DNA of 64,000 nt, from assembly GCA_030549495.1 (NCBI GenBank), contig JAUIRK010001055.1, positions 619,001 through 683,000 of the forward strand. The letters run 5' to 3'. The notes beneath the pieces are model-generated. The model had not been told where the DNA came from and made no database searches. It saw only the letters and a list, made by a program, of their open reading frames with translations. Shown piece by piece: positions 34,021 to 46,869 of this stretch (positions are counted from its first letter, which is position 1; every line of letters begins with the position of its first letter). This stretch comes from Nectonema munidae (Eukaryota; Nematomorpha; Nectonematoida; Nectonematidae). A program made the translations under genes and the position numbers.

Positions 34021-34290
34021 ACGTTTACATGCAGGTTTTCTTACGTCATGGATATAGCGTACAACCTTTTGACTTCTGTTGAGGAGTGCAATGCTGATGC
34101 GAGCGCGTATCAAATAACGACTAAAGCTTCACCAAAAACGAATTTCTATCAAACACTAGAGACTTGGGAAAAGAAGTTGTTCAATGCCGGCCAAAAAGAA
34201 AAGAGCCAGCTCAGCAAATGGCACACACGTAAATGCTTCTTGTTAAAGTCAACGGAATCTCTCCTCGCTGAAAAGGGCTTCAAAATTTAG
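34021..34290 (+). CDS. Unrecognised terminal exon
   Basis: Ninety codons in phase after a strong pyrimidine tract and CAG (34018-34020), ending with TAG; AATAAA occurs about 20 bp downstream. Residues include FTCRFSYVMDIAYNLLTSVE, LETWEKKLFNAGQKEKSQLS and a basic end (LLAEKGFKI). It is GC-richer than its surroundings and has host-like composition, so it is likely a real last exon. Family not recognised; upstream exons not found. Confidence 0.45.
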   Translation, partial: TFTCRFSYVMDIAYNLLTSVEECNADASAYQITTKASPKTNFYQTLETWEKKLFNAGQKEKSQLSKWHTRKCFLLKSTESLLAEKGFKI

Positions 34291-35094
34291 GCTTGTAGTA
34301 AATAAGGCGAATAAAAAACCTGTCTTCTCTTTTCTCCTTTTAATTATTTCCTTCATGTTGCTTGCATAAAGTTTTCTAAAGAATGCATGTGCTGTGTGTG
34401 GGTGTATTATGTTCTGGTGTGTGCTAGTTTATGTATAATATATACATTAAATGCAGTATTAGCTAAGACAAGCAGGAGCTCTCTCTAGAAATCTGCTTCA
34501 CCAGATTTAGAAGGGAGAGGGTGGTGACACTATTAAAATGTTCACATCAAGCGCGTGATAGAAAAAACTAAAAATATTTTTTATATCTTTCTTCATAAAA
34601 TACAAAAAAAAACGAGAATTCTAACAGTCATTTTATGGTATAATGGAAATGAAAAATGAAATTTTGAAATATTCATTCTCCTAACTAATTTTGATGTGGT
34701 GAGCATATGTTTCAAAAAAGTAATATCTATTTTTATTCTTATTTCATTTTGTATTATCTTATAAAATGCTCAAAAAGAATAGGTTAACAAATTTTTATTT
34801 TTCCAATATCATGAATCAGTTCAGAGTTATTGCTATTTTTAAGTAAATTTTTTAATGAACTTAATCTATACTAAAATAAAATATTGTTTTTTTAATAAAA
34901 TATTTTAGTGTAGTAAACACATCTCCATTATTATCGGAAATTACACATGTCTTGATTTCATCAAGCCTACCTTGCTGATAATTGCCTTCTCACCACCTTC
35001 CAGCTAGCTCAACAAAAGAAAAAAATTATTCATATATGATAGAGTCCTTCACATAGCGAGAAAAATTGATAATTCCCTTTTCCTAGAACTAGAA
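34291..35094. other. 3' UTR and AT-rich intergenic DNA
   Basis: Begins with the probable 3' end of the preceding exon, then AT-rich sequence without features. Confidence 0.35.
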
Positions 35095-35275
35095 CTATGA
35101 ATTCTTTACACAATCATGAAGACATAATTTTATATATGTAGCTTTTCACAAACTTATCATGTATTTCTTTGAATGTAAGATGTGTAGTTGGCATGAGCTT
35201 GATGAATTCATCCCATTTCTCAAAGTTTGATGAATCAGAAGCTTCATTATGCCCTAAATGGGTAATCTCACATTT
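35095..35275 (-). pseudogene. Fragment homologous to 62108-62290 (unknown family)
   Basis: Read on the minus strand: CEITHLGHNEASDSSNFEKW then DEFIKLMPTTHLTFKEIHDK and FVKSY. This lines up with the minus-strand peptide at 62290-62108 (HNKGVNLSNCGKFDELIKSM, then N-S-T-L....H.QFIKSY). Shared positions HN, SN, K, DE, IK.M, H, F and KSY show common descent. A possible acceptor (CATTTAG) lies just before GGCATAATG. The family is unknown: a small dispersed gene, or part of a transposon I cannot name. Confidence 0.4.
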
Positions 35276-35862
35276 TGAAAAAAATATCTTACCAAAATTT
35301 CCCTATAGTTTATTTTCCTATATAGATCTGTTTTTTTTTCAATTTTTGATATATCATAATGCTAAAAACTTGTTTATTTATAATATTTTTTTAATTGTAT
35401 CTAATATTTCAGATATAATATATATATTTCAGCTCGCGTGGTCGTTCTGATGTTGAATTAGCACATTTTAGTTTTCATTATTTCTCTTCGATAAAGGATG
35501 TATCTTTACCAATTTGAGAAACAAACACTCTACCAATGATCTTATGAAACAACTACGGGACCGGCTAATCTTCATATAAATGAAGAGTTTTAGCTTCTTG
35601 TAAATTGGAAAAGCCATTCAAAAGAGATAGGTAGAATGTTTTTATCCGTTTCTGTAATTAAGTATACTCGTTCACAAAAAAATCATCACTTAAAGAAGGT
35701 GAAGAAATAAGGGATTGAAGAGCGTGGCTCAATTTGATGGCATCAGTGAATGGGTTGAAGTAGAAGGTATTGCGTTCTGCATTTGATGGTGTAATATTTT
35801 AAGGTGAACAGCGCTTTGCCGTACTCCTCATTTATCCCCAGCGAAAGGATAAGCAGTTCCAA

Positions 35863-36816
35863 CTAGGGCAGTCGGAAGGATTTTGTGAAGTTTGGAAAGG
35901 ATAAAGTAGTTGTGATGGCACCACCCGAGATAGAGTAGGTTTGTGGAAGAAGCTGCTCTGTTTCTGATTTCGTTGCTAATCTTGACCTCCTGCGAGATGG
36001 AATGGAATTGGCGAGAGCCAAGGTGAGCGCTCGCCTCCTTCTCAATGTAACGAGAGAGAATTGTGGTATTGACTCGTGAGGAGTCGCTTCTTCCTTGTGG
36101 ATGGAGATGTTGTATACTTGCCATACACACTCAACGTCGTTCAGGTTGTCTTTGGCCGAAGCCGCAATCGGGAGAAAGGCGAGGAGAAGCAGCACGAGGA
36201 AAGTGTGGCTGAGGTATAAAACGATTTGGGCTATGATATACGAGAATGTGTGGCATGGAAGCACGATCTTAGTCACCTCATGCGGTGTAGTGGAGAAGAC
36301 TGTGTTGAAAATGGCTTTGCGTCGTCGTGGAAAAGATTTGAGCTTTGTGTCTTGCTTTTGGACTTCAGCGAGCTGCGCATATAAAATGAATAGGGAAAAG
36401 GCCATGGTACAGACGAACATCACCAGAACTAGGAATACTTCCCAAGCCTTAATGAACATTCTTTCGTACGAAACGATAAGTTTCCCTAATTTTTGGATTA
36501 CTACCAGATGCTTCAATATGCTGATTGACATCCGTTGCAGTTTGAGAATGAATAAAGATTCTTGGATAATAAGATAAGGATTCGCTGTGCGACTATTACA
36601 ATTAAGCCAAATGAGAAGTCATAATAAGTAAATGAAAGCACTACATTTAATTTGTTCAACTGCCATTTGGTGCGTGTATTGTAGTTTCCAAATATTAGAT
36701 ATCTAATAAACAGCCAAGAGTAGGCAACATGTGGTAGGATTAGGAGATAAGGTGGCAAGACTTTGTTCAGGAGAATCACAAAGGAGATCATTAGAAAACG
36801 GACTATGTAAGAAAAA
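35863..36816 (-). CDS. Multi-pass membrane protein, polycystin/TRP-like pore region (partial)
   Basis: Minus strand. An acceptor (TTCTTACATAG) precedes a hydrophobic frame from about 36816 (VRFLMISFVILLNKVLPPYL). A second frame from about 36560 reads LFILKLQRMSISILKHLVVI, then AWEVFLVLVMFVCTMAF and LFILYAQ, a loop with KAIFNTVFSTTPHEV, and a last helix (LSHTFLVLLLLAFLPIAASA) followed by KDNLNDVE. This succession (amphipathic linker, S5-like helix, loop, S6-like helix, then a ..NDxxxxV motif) is reminiscent of polycystins. The two frames overlap out of phase near 36513-36550, so a small intron or a frameshift lies there. The arginine-rich tail ends at 35863; another open frame (36130-35828) competes for the C-terminus. 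It is GC-richer than its surroundings. The channel assignment is an inference from topology and weak motifs. Confidence 0.4.
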
Positions 36817-36899
36817 AGGTGTACATAATTATACACTTACACATTATAAATTTAAAGTGTATATTATACAGTAAAATTGCTTTGTTTAATGACAAAAAA

Positions 36900-37700
36900 T
36901 AAAAATGCTTTTAATAAAAATTCAGTTTTTTAATCAAATAGTTTACAAAAGAAACTTGTGAAAAATATGTTATCATACAAATTCAACGTCTTAATGAGAT
37001 GGATGTATTTGGTGAGGTGAAAAATCAATGACTTGATATTTGATTCAAAATTAGTCAGCTTTAATCGTAAATCACCACGTTTCTCCAAGTTGAGTTTATT
37101 TCTTTTTTTAGTTAAAATTGTGCTAGCGTGACTAAATTCTGTTTTAACCATATAAGAAGTTGGAAAAGAAGGTAAAAATGGTTCAGTTGCTTTTCGCATC
37201 TTATAGTATTTAATCATAGTATTAATATTGTTCCAATATTCGCTGAGACTTTTACATTTGTATAAAGTTTCAGCTTCGAAATCAAAGCGCATTTCAAGAA
37301 GTTCATCTTCAAAATCGCTTTCATCATTTTCTATTTTCGTTGCATGTTTTCCAAGTCCTCAAAAGGCGTTTTAAAATCTTCTCTTAACTTGTCAACTTGT
37401 CCAATACATATTCCAAATCACAGTTTGATATATATATATATTCAGATTCCTTCACCATTTGCAAGTTTGAAAAATATTTTAAATCCTTACATGCCAGTGA
37501 AGATTTGAATAGTTCTAATTTGGCTTGAAAGCCCATTATAATTCTTCGAGGCTGAATAAGTGCAAGGCCTTTTCCTTGTAAACGCTTTTGAACTTCCTTA
37601 AACTTTGAGTTCAAATCTGCCAAATAGAACAAATTATTTTTTCAAGCTTCAAATTCTTTACATAACAATAAATCAATGCACGTCAGAAATTCTTTAGGTG
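36900..37700 (-). mobile_element. hAT transposase remnant (ZBED5/FAM200-like)
   Basis: Minus-strand pieces 37632-37384 (FYLADLNSKFKEVQKRLQGK, then a K.ELFKSSL segment) and 37292-36930 (MRFDFEAETLYKCK, FW-type SEYWNNI, PTSYMV, ILTKKRNKLNLEKRGDLRLK, LTNF). This is the classic C-terminal half of hAT transposases related to ZBED5/FAM200, ending in the dimerisation motif. A frame break separates the two pieces. The N-terminal catalytic half is not seen. A CAGGGCACTAGTACC at about 37748 might mark an element end. Confidence 0.75.
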
Positions 37701-37747
37701 AGCCATACAAGTCAACCAGTCGTTGCAAACTATCTCTTCTTGATAAT

Positions 37748-39860
37748 CAGGGCACTAGTACCAAAATTCTGGTCGGCAGATACGGACCTTTTGTATATTT
37801 TGGCCTATAGTTCCGGTACGGCTGGGCCGATTTGGCCTGAAGTACCGGGGAATGGTAGGAGTACCCTTAACTCTCCTATCCCCCAAAAAAATTCCAAGAT
37901 TCCCATGTACTTTCTCAGATATTTGCATTTTTAAACGCAATCTCGATACTACACGAGTAAGAGCGAAATAACGACAGGAGGAGGAGGTATAAGAGCACTC
38001 TTCACTATAACAGTCGAATTTAGAACCATTTTTTGATATATTTGGACCTATTTCTTGAAAGGCAGATACGAACCAAAAAGTCAAAATAATACCCAAAAAA
38101 GTATTAGAAGTATATACGAAACGTTTATAATAGTGTTAGAAGTATATAAGAAGCCTCTATAAAGCCTTTGTAAATCATTCTAAGCTATTAGCGAAGATAT
38201 ACGAATAGTATTATAACGATAGTATATACGAATAGTATATCGTATAATATTACTAAAATTAGAATTTAGTAATATATTATACTATATAGGCAAAAACTAA
38301 TTGCAGATTCTGAAATAGAATGTCTGATTATACTTATATACCGAGTTTCAAAAAAAAAAATTGAAAACATTTTCCCTACCCTTGGAAAAAAATGTCGGTT
38401 TCTGACAAAATGTCCTAATTTCTAAACTACAAGTCCAATCTTTCTAAAACTTGACATAGTTATTCATAAGAGATACTTCGCTCATATCCATGTCTTGTTT
38501 TTATCACGTCCTCGAAATTTTAGATTTTAGCCGATTCCGGTCGCTATATCTCGGGAACTATAGGAGCTATGGAAAAATGGAATGCAGCGTTAGAATCAGC
38601 ATCCAAAACTACCTCAAAATACAGAATATCAAACTTGTAGACAAAGGGGATTAGGAAAAATAAATTTAGTAAATATGTCCCAACTTTGGGGCTAAATTGT
38701 ACAAAAGTATACCCAAAATGACAAAACTAATATCAGATTCGAAACATTCGCAAATTGATATATTGAACAACTAATATTTGCGATAACTCAGCAATTACAA
38801 GTTCAATCTCGTAATAATGGGTATCAAAATGTTCGTCTCGAAGAGAGCTTTCGAATGATACCAGTTTCAATTTGATTGGACTTATGGTTCGGTTATTAGA
38901 ACAAAAAGTCATTTACGGACTTTTGAAAAAGACAGGGTAAAAAAATCGCACATAAATACATCTTTTTTAATGAAAAGTTAATATATAAAAACACTATCCA
39001 ATGCAAAATTTGATGCTCTTTCGAATGGCATAGGTTAGAAGTTTGTAGCTAGTGTAGTTCCAGAGCTTTAAATTTAAAAAAATGAGAAAAAACATGAAAT
39101 TTCAGTTAGGGTAGTAAATCAAAAAGTATCAAGTCAATTATTTAGTAAAATAGTCCTTAGACAATGCTCTACAATATAGTCACTTTTCAAGTTGCTTCGA
39201 TAAACAAAAGTACTTTTTATATACTCAAACTTATATATATATACGTGCACAAAGTTTAAATTTTCAATAACTTCTTAATTATAAGAGATATTCAGATTCA
39301 GAATCTACGCATAAAATTCAGTAAGAATCGACCCTAAAAAATTCTCTAAATTCCCCCCCCCCCCCCTCTTGGAAAAAATGTCCGTATCTGCAAAATGTCC
39401 CAACTTTTCGATAACTTCGTAATTATAAGAGATATTCAAATTCTAATTGCAGATTCGAAATCCACGCTAAAAATTGTGTCAGAATCGACTCTAAAAATTC
39501 TCCAATTCTTATTTTTAAAACGTCTTATTTTCAAAAATTCAGATACTTGGAAAAAAATGTTTTTGAAAAACCGTAAGGGCCTAAATCTCCTGTAGAACCA
39601 AATAAAAAGATCCGTTAATGACATATTTCCTGTGGACCAAATGCAACTATTCTATTATTAAAATATAAAAATAAAAAAGATGAACAAACAAGGTAAAATA
39701 TTTATTGAGAAGATTTATTAATAACCCACCTTATCTTGTCATATTACTTTTTATGGTTCCAATTTGTATAAGATCGGATAGCGTGCAATTTCTTCTTTTA
39801 TTTCAAAACATGCATATAAATTTTGAATTGATATATTTTTCAAATATTTTCATAAGTTGT
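37748..39860. repeat. Non-coding repeat block with internal duplications
   Basis: No gene. Repeated words include TAATTATAAGAGATATTCA followed by ..GAATCGACNCTAAAAA.TTCTC at 39273-39347 and 39420-39500, a related unit at 42445-42500, and GGCAGATACG at 37771 and 38061. A C-tract lies at 39353-39367. It looks like a long decayed non-autonomous element or satellite-like block. Family unknown. Confidence 0.45.
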
Positions 39861-40291
39861 TTATCTAAATGTATCTTGATTTTTTGTTTTTTCTTTATCC
39901 ATTAGCCGAACCTTCAAAAACTTGTTACATAGCGGGCTTTCTTCTGATATTCTTGAAATATCAGCATCATTGAAACTACTTGAGTATCTCAAATATGGGT
40001 TTGTGGATGTTATTGGAGGAGTGTGGAAATTCTGTTCATGAAGTTGAAGTTTGGGGGATGGAGATTGTACTGGATGCTGAAGTTTGGGTGATGGAGATAG
40101 TGCTGGAGGAGATAAACTGTAGGATGGTGTTGATAGGAATTTGCTTGATGATAGCTTAATGGGAAATTTTGAAGGAGGTATACGAGTGAATGGTGAAGGA
40201 GGGCGTGATGGCATTGGGGTGGTGAAGGAGGTGAGTTGCAGTTGCTGAGGGTGAGGAAGAACAGGAAGGAATAAAAAGTGGACAATTCTTT
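39861..40291 (-). CDS. Secreted proline/serine-rich protein, exon 2
   Basis: Minus strand. Starting after an acceptor (TTTGTAGCTTCAAAAGTCAG) and joining in phase with exon 1, it reads RIVHFLFLPVLPHPQQ and then a Pro/Ser-rich stretch (MPSRPPSPFTRIPPSKFPIK, SPSPKLQHPVQSPSPKLQLH, i.e. two imperfect SPSPKLQ repeats). A polar C-terminus follows (FNDADISRISEESPLCNKF) before the stop. Frame is fixed by the splice phase; two alternative acceptors exist. No known family. Low complexity limits homology calls. Confidence 0.45.
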
Positions 40292-40365
40292 CTGACTTTT
40301 GAAGCTACAAATAAAAATTTATGCATAAACAGAATAATAACATTTTATTAATAAACTTAACTCAC

Positions 40366-40531
40366 TTTTCTTTTCTTCTTGATAGGTTTGGGAAGTTGAA
40401 GTAGTAGACACGGAGGTCATACTAGTGTCTTCTTCACAAACATTCTCCATTATTTTAACTTTTTTGCTTGTTTCTAAAAACAAGAATACAAATGTAGATA
40501 TGAAAAGAAGAAATTTTATCTGTGTGATCAT
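40366..40531 (-). CDS. Secreted proline/serine-rich protein, exon 1 (signal peptide)
   Basis: Minus strand. ATG at 40531, then MITQIKFLLFISTFVFLFLE, a convincing signal peptide, followed by an acidic and Ser/Thr-rich stretch (NVCEEDTSMTSVSTTSTSQ). A consensus GTGAGT donor occupies 40365-40360. A 74-bp intron separates it from exon 2. Small secreted proteins of this kind are often lineage-specific; function not inferred. Confidence 0.45.
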
Positions 40532-43500
40532 AATACCTAAAAAATATAATTAAACAAAAAAAACAAGATAAATTATTTACATTTGTTGGGTTTTTTTGCG
40601 AATGATTCATTATCTTCGCCAAATCACCCAACCTAACCTCATGATATTTAAGTCACCAAAGACTTCCATAGAAAGAATATAGTAAAAGCGTCTGTGTTTA
40701 AAAATGACAGTTTATTAAAATTTAAAAAAACTAAAAAAATATACTACGAATTGAAAATCCTTCCGACATAGCTTGTTGTAAGCTTTTTCATCGTAGGGGT
40801 TACGAAAAATTGTTCAATGTCTGTTTTTAAATGTTTTCTCCATTGACTATAAACAGAATTAAAAGTGAATGGACATAATGTAATTATTTCTGTAACTTAT
40901 ACTTTAAATCATATCAATATCAATTACCTGATATCAATGCAACGCCTCTTCTTTCATTTTTTGTGCTCTTTTACCCTGATAATTAAGTCGTCTCCCTGTG
41001 ACTTAGCACACTTAAATGCGGAGATGGTCATATTTATGGCCAGCCCAACTCTCTGTGCGTTGACAGAGTGAAACTTAATTATCAGGTTTTGTTTGAAGGG
41101 CCTTTCTTACAAGTAGACAGCAAATAAGGGACATTGAAGTGATCTTCTAATGACAATAAAAATGTTTTTAAAACATTGATACCAAGAACATCTCTCTCGT
41201 TCATCACTTGGTGTGAAAGGCCAGCTGTTGCTTTCCTTGTTCCTTAAAACATTTAACGTAAATTTTGCATAAAATTTATTAAAAAAATTATATATACCCT
41301 TGATGGTTCAGCAAAAGAAAACATTAAAAGTTTCAACATCGAAAATAAAATCAATTGGAAACTGAGTTTTACACAGTTTAAAGAAATCTAAAAATTTTTG
41401 TAAATAGAGCTTATAATTGTTCCTATTTAATAAGAATTAAAATAATTAAATAAGTAACATACAAATCTTATTATTTAACCTGGCTGTTTCTTTTGTTCCC
41501 ACTTGAACAAAATTGAGTTTTGAAAATACTTCCAACCATTTCTTGTTTTGAAAATATTCAATGAAGTCAACAAAAACTTTACACAGTGCCCCAAAATTTT
41601 CGTAACTGACTTTCTTATTTTGGCGATCAAGCAATCCCGATCCCAAACATATAAAAGTTCATCAAAATTATAAGCAATATTCCTAAATAAAAGAAAGACT
41701 TGCACTTAAATAGGATTGCATAATATAAAAGAATTTACCTCATTTATTCACATTCTATTTTAAAAGTTTTATAGTGGTGCGAATTGTAAACGGGCGTAAG
41801 ATCGTTTTTTTGGGGGGAAACACCCCTTTTTTTTTTTTTTTTTTCTTTTTTTAAAATATTAATTTCTTTCTTACAATTACCAAAAAACTTATATTAAATA
41901 AAAAAAAAAAAAAAAAAAAACTTTTTTTTTTTTGTGGGTTTTCTTTAAATTTTCCCTCTTTTTGAAAAATTTTTACATATCTGGCCTTTTTTTTTTTGGC
42001 AAAAAAGAAAAAAATTGGGCTAAGTGTGAAACATGACGCAAACATACTTTCTCAGGCATAAGAAGCGAAGGAGAAAATAAAGCAAGTGAAATTGTGTAAG
42101 CTTGAAAGCGAAAAACTTAAGAAAATCCATTAGAAATCGAAATACGTAACAAAAATAGCTTTGAAAAAATTGGACATAGACAGACCTTGTAATAATCAGA
42201 AAAAACATAGGGTAAAACATTTGAAATTAATAGAGCGAAATATATTTTGAAAAAAAAGAATTTAGAATTTTTTTTATAAAAAACGAAAAAAAACTTTTTG
42301 GATCATAAAATATATAAAAATATCATTTTTTCCACCCCCGAAAAACCTTAGAGAAGTGAAAATTTGGTTTTAGAAAAGTCAATTTGTTAAAAAAAAACGG
42401 ACTTTGTTAAGAATAAAAAGTTTCCAAAAATTGGTGGCGTTAAGTTCGAAATCAACGCTAAAAATTGAGTCAGAATCGACTCTAGAAAAATTTTCAAAAA
42501 ATTCTCTTTTCTTCTAGATTTTGTTTATCAGAGATTTTGGCTTCGTGAATTTATATCTCCGAAGATTTTGGCCTGGAGATTTTGACTAGGAAACATTAGT
42601 GTGGTTTTTACTCATCAGGTGGTAAAAAAAATTCATTGAAATATCTTGAAATGTTAACACAACGTTGTTTTACATATATGATGAATATCATCACCCCATT
42701 TTCTCACTCCAAGTGACAAATTTTGTCACGCCTTTCAGACGCATCCCGGTGCAAACGTGTAGAAGCGCCACAAGCTCTTGTGTTAGGAATCTGCAAGCAA
42801 TGAATACGCTATTTTTATAATCTTGAATTATAATTTAGGTAAGAATTCATATTGGTGTTGTTGGCAAAAATGTTAGAATCTATTAATGTGATAGAAAACT
42901 TGAAATGCAAAACGATTAATGGGATTATGGAACAAAAACGATTAATGGGTAGTAGTAAGGCGTTGTAATTATTTACAAAAGGTATAAGATAACCTTGGCA
43001 TCCACTTCTTCTTTTGTATATGTGTAATATTGTGTATATTATAAAATTATCTAAATAGAGTTTTATCTTTGCACATTAATGCTAGCTGCTATCCTTGAAA
43101 CCTTTATCAACACATTAAAAAAACACTTCAAAATTTGTTAATATTGAAACGTTTCTTTAATCTTTTGGCGTTATCAGTAAGACCCTCCCTCCATTCTTGT
43201 TGATTTTGGACACACTTTTTACGATGGCATATATAAAACCTCCTTCAATATCACTTCCTTATTACAATTCCTATTTGCTTGGTAACTAATTTATCTATGT
43301 CAAACTTTTTAGGGAATAATAAATTTCGCTCAAAAGTCGTATCTATTGTATCTGAGAACTTCACTTTTCAAAATATTGATGTTCAAAGTTTTACCTTGAA
43401 ACGCTCAATAGTGGGTGTGCCTTTTTCCCCCGATACCCTGATTAATTTTCCTCAATCAATACCTGGTAATGGCAATGCTTAATTAATTACTGAACAGTGG

Positions 43501-44633
43501 TTCACAAACTTTCTATAAATGTACGGCTTAGCGGTCTCTTCATAATTTTTTAATAGTTCGTGGTCTCATTTAGAAAAAATAAATCAACACATAAACTACT
43601 GTACTAAAAAAATGATACAATTGTTTATTCAAAAATTGTCTGAATACTCCAATCAATGTCAGTGGGATGGATGCATCCGCTTTGCCTAAACCAGTTTGTC
43701 TAAGTTTGGCAAATGCAACTCTCATGCCAATTCAATGCCAAGTAACATGGAAAACAAGCTACTGGCACAGCAAGGTTTCCGAATTGAAGAAAAACATGGA
43801 AATTTTCGTTGAAGAGGCAAAGGGCAGCACTCTTGCAATGTGAGAAGGAAAAATAGATGCCTGTCTTACAAAAACAATATAGCCTCTCTCGTGCAGGCTC
43901 AAGAAGCCTTGAACAAGCGAAACAAATTTCATCAATTTAGTAAAAATTTTGAAAATTATACTATGAGATTTTGAAAATAATTGTTATGAACTCAAATCTT
44001 ATAAATTATAAGATTTTTTGAGAATTAATTAATTAACAAATACCCGCAATTTTACAAGTTAACCCATTCCTGCGCTACCATTTAAATGCGGGTCCCGCAA
44101 ACCCACGTGAGTGTCCCATCTCGTGCAGGTCTCTAGACAGTGTTTTTTTAACATTAAAAATGGAGGGCAGAGGCGCGTAGTTGGACCCCCAACTGAAAGA
44201 AATTGGCCCACAGCTAAAAAGATATCCTACATATATTTTTGAAATAAAAAAATATATGTATATTTATAGTTTTTTATGCGTATATTAATTAAAGAAACAA
44301 ATTTAAGTAGTTTTTTTTCCAAAAAATTAAAAGTATACAGTTTCAAATTAAAAAAAAGTTTAGGTATGCCTTTTTCAATTTGCATAAAATTTGATTCAAA
44401 AATTAAACGTATGACTTGAGTTTTTAAATTTTCTCGCACAATAACCTTCTCTCCGACCCCCTACTAATAAAACGACAAAAAAGCCCTTGCATCCAGGAGG
44501 TAGATAAGTCACACAATATTATAATTGTTTATTTTGTCTGTGATATCTTTATTCTATTAATATTACTGCATATTTAATACACGGTCTAACACCAAAGATG
44601 ACAAAAATTTAACATTTTATATTTTAGAAAAAA
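40532..44633. other. Gene-poor region with extreme homopolymer patch
   Basis: No gene recognised. 41811-42010 consists largely of poly-A and poly-T/G runs up to about 20 bases, unlike the rest of the window. CAGTGGTTCACAAAC at 43494 resembles a hAT MITE start without a matching end. An open stretch at 43279-43482 (67 codons) has no known motif. Confidence 0.4.
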
Positions 44634-44634
44634 G

Positions 44635-44670
44635 ATGAAAAATTTTATGGTTGCATTACTTTTTTGTTTG
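44635..44670 (+). CDS. Possible signal-peptide first exon
   Basis: ATG followed by codons for KNFMVALLFCL and a perfect GTAAGT donor. This is the usual shape of a first exon coding a secretory signal. No continuation exon could be identified, so it is only a candidate. Confidence 0.3.
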
Positions 44671-44676
44671 GTAAGT

Positions 44677-46869
44677 TGCATTATTTACTTCGATTCTTCA
44701 CTCTCTCATAGAGCTAAGCAAAATGTTCAATACTTCGCCAAAAAGATTAAGAAATTGCTTGTTATTTTAGGTAAATAAATGACTTTAATATGTCGTGGGC
44801 GTATGTGTTCAAGAGAGTGGGGCTTTTTAAAGGGAAGCTCTCTAGAGCTTTGAATATGAGATAGAGAGATAATTTTCAGACTTATTCAAAGAGAGTCTCT
44901 GCACATCCTATCACGAACCACCATCATAGTAGAAATGATAGTCTTTTGGGAAGTAATGAAGTGAAGTCTGAACAGACGCGTAGATAGAAATGGCAAAGCT
45001 GGAAGCTATACTTCTGTTCGCGTCCTCATTGTTGTTTAGAAGAGCTCAGCGTGAGGGCTTAACGGTGCAGAATAAAAATAAGAGAAGGTAATTGTGAGTA
45101 GAATTTTTTGTGTCGAGATTTCTCGAGACTTCATGGGTTTTTAAGCTTCTTGATTCTCGAGAAAATACACACGAGACTCGAGAATATTAGTCTTTCTATT
45201 TTTATTTCATCAAAAAATATCTCATAATTAGTATGATTGAAATTTTTTTGTTATCGGAATTCGTTACAACAATTACAGAATGCTTCGTTTTCCATATAAC
45301 ACATTTCTTGTGAATGTAAGAGAACTTTTTTAATTGTACGTAACTTTTTTCATCTCAAAAAGGTCAACTTTAAAAATCAGTCATTAAGGCTTTAGCTTTT
45401 TAGAAAAGTTATTCTTTAAATAAAGATTAATTTTCCTTTTTCTGTACAATCATATTGTTGTTTGTAGCTTTTATTCTATTTTCTCGAGTTTAGAGAAATT
45501 TCAATTTAATTTCTCATTGAGAAAATTATTTTATCAAGAGATCAGAAACTCTTGTGTCAAGAAGCAAGAACGAAGTTTTGCGCTGAAAATTGATGAAGGA
45601 TAGATGTGGAAATGATTGTGAGGAGTTGTGTCGAATCAGATTTGAATTGAAGGCCGTATGATGAATCTTGAAAAACTTGTGTTTAAGGCTTAAAGAGTAA
45701 GAAACATATGAGTGAAGCGGATTAGGCAGCGAAGGGTAGGAGGTACTTGATTAAATAACTTTTCAACGTTTGAATAAACGCAGCCGAATTTCATTGGTTA
45801 TATATTTCTCACAAATGATATACGTAATATGTATACTTCCTCTCAAGTGCTTTGATTTATTTTTCTTTGATTTAAGATTTGATAAATTAAAATCTTTGAT
45901 AAATTTAAAGGTTATGTTAATTTTCTATGAAAATCAATCATACCTGCAAAAAAGAAGTTAAATATGACAGCAAAAGTCAAATTTAATAAAAAAAAATTTA
46001 CACGTACACATTTTCAAGTAAGCTAAATTTAGTGGAAACTTGGTAAATAACCAAACATATCAAAAAAAGTAATCTAAGCAGCTCCTAATATATATAAATA
46101 TGTAGATTTTTTTGCCAAAAAATGTCTTAATTTATCTAATAAACTTTTGTTGTTTAAGTCATAGAAAATACTTCACCCGTCTGTAGATTAGAAGATATCT
46201 CTAAAGGACCTCCGTCGTTTTGGCTACAAATTCTTTATAGGTTGGTAGTTTCTCATCATTTCCATGATCCTTCATTTCTTCTTTAATGGAAATTCATTTT
46301 CTTCAGCCTGTTTTCGAAAAAACTTTTTTAAAGATTTATTTAGAACACAATTTATTCGACTTATTAGCCTTACTCTTCCTTACTTTCTATTTTATTTGGT
46401 ATTTTTATGAAATTTCCTTCGAACATATTCATGTATCTTTGCTTTTCATGTATTCGAAGGTCTGTGTTCATAGAAGAAAGTTTATTTTTCAACCAAAATT
46501 TAGTCTATATTAAACGGATTTGTAGTACATAAAATATATTTCAAAAAAAAAATATAATCTTAAATTCATTTACTTTTAATCTTGAGGTTGTTAAATATTC
46601 ATCATAACAAATTAATCGTTATCGATATATTTCTTAAAAGAATTAATTTGGTCCATTTTTTATCTCTTATTTTTAACAAATTATAATATACAGGAAACTG
46701 TTTCTAAGTTGAATCACTCGGGACTTGAAAAAACTTCGACTTACACGAATTTAGATTTAGATGAAAACACTAATATGTTTACCAAAAAGAATAATTTTAG
46801 TTTTTGTTTAAACTTTCCATGATACTTTTCCAATACAAATGACTTATATTTATCTAAAAAATTATTTAA
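44677..46869. other. AT-rich region, no gene recognised
   Basis: Contains a TTCTCGAGA-rich patch near 45110-45190 (several TCTCGAGA / CTCGAGAA words in about 80 bp) that may be a degenerate palindromic repeat. No coding motif. Confidence 0.35.

Noticed and set aside
37748-39620. Large virus-like or Polinton-type element
   Set aside because: No polymerase, integrase, capsid or ATPase motif and no long open frame was seen; only degenerate non-coding repeats.
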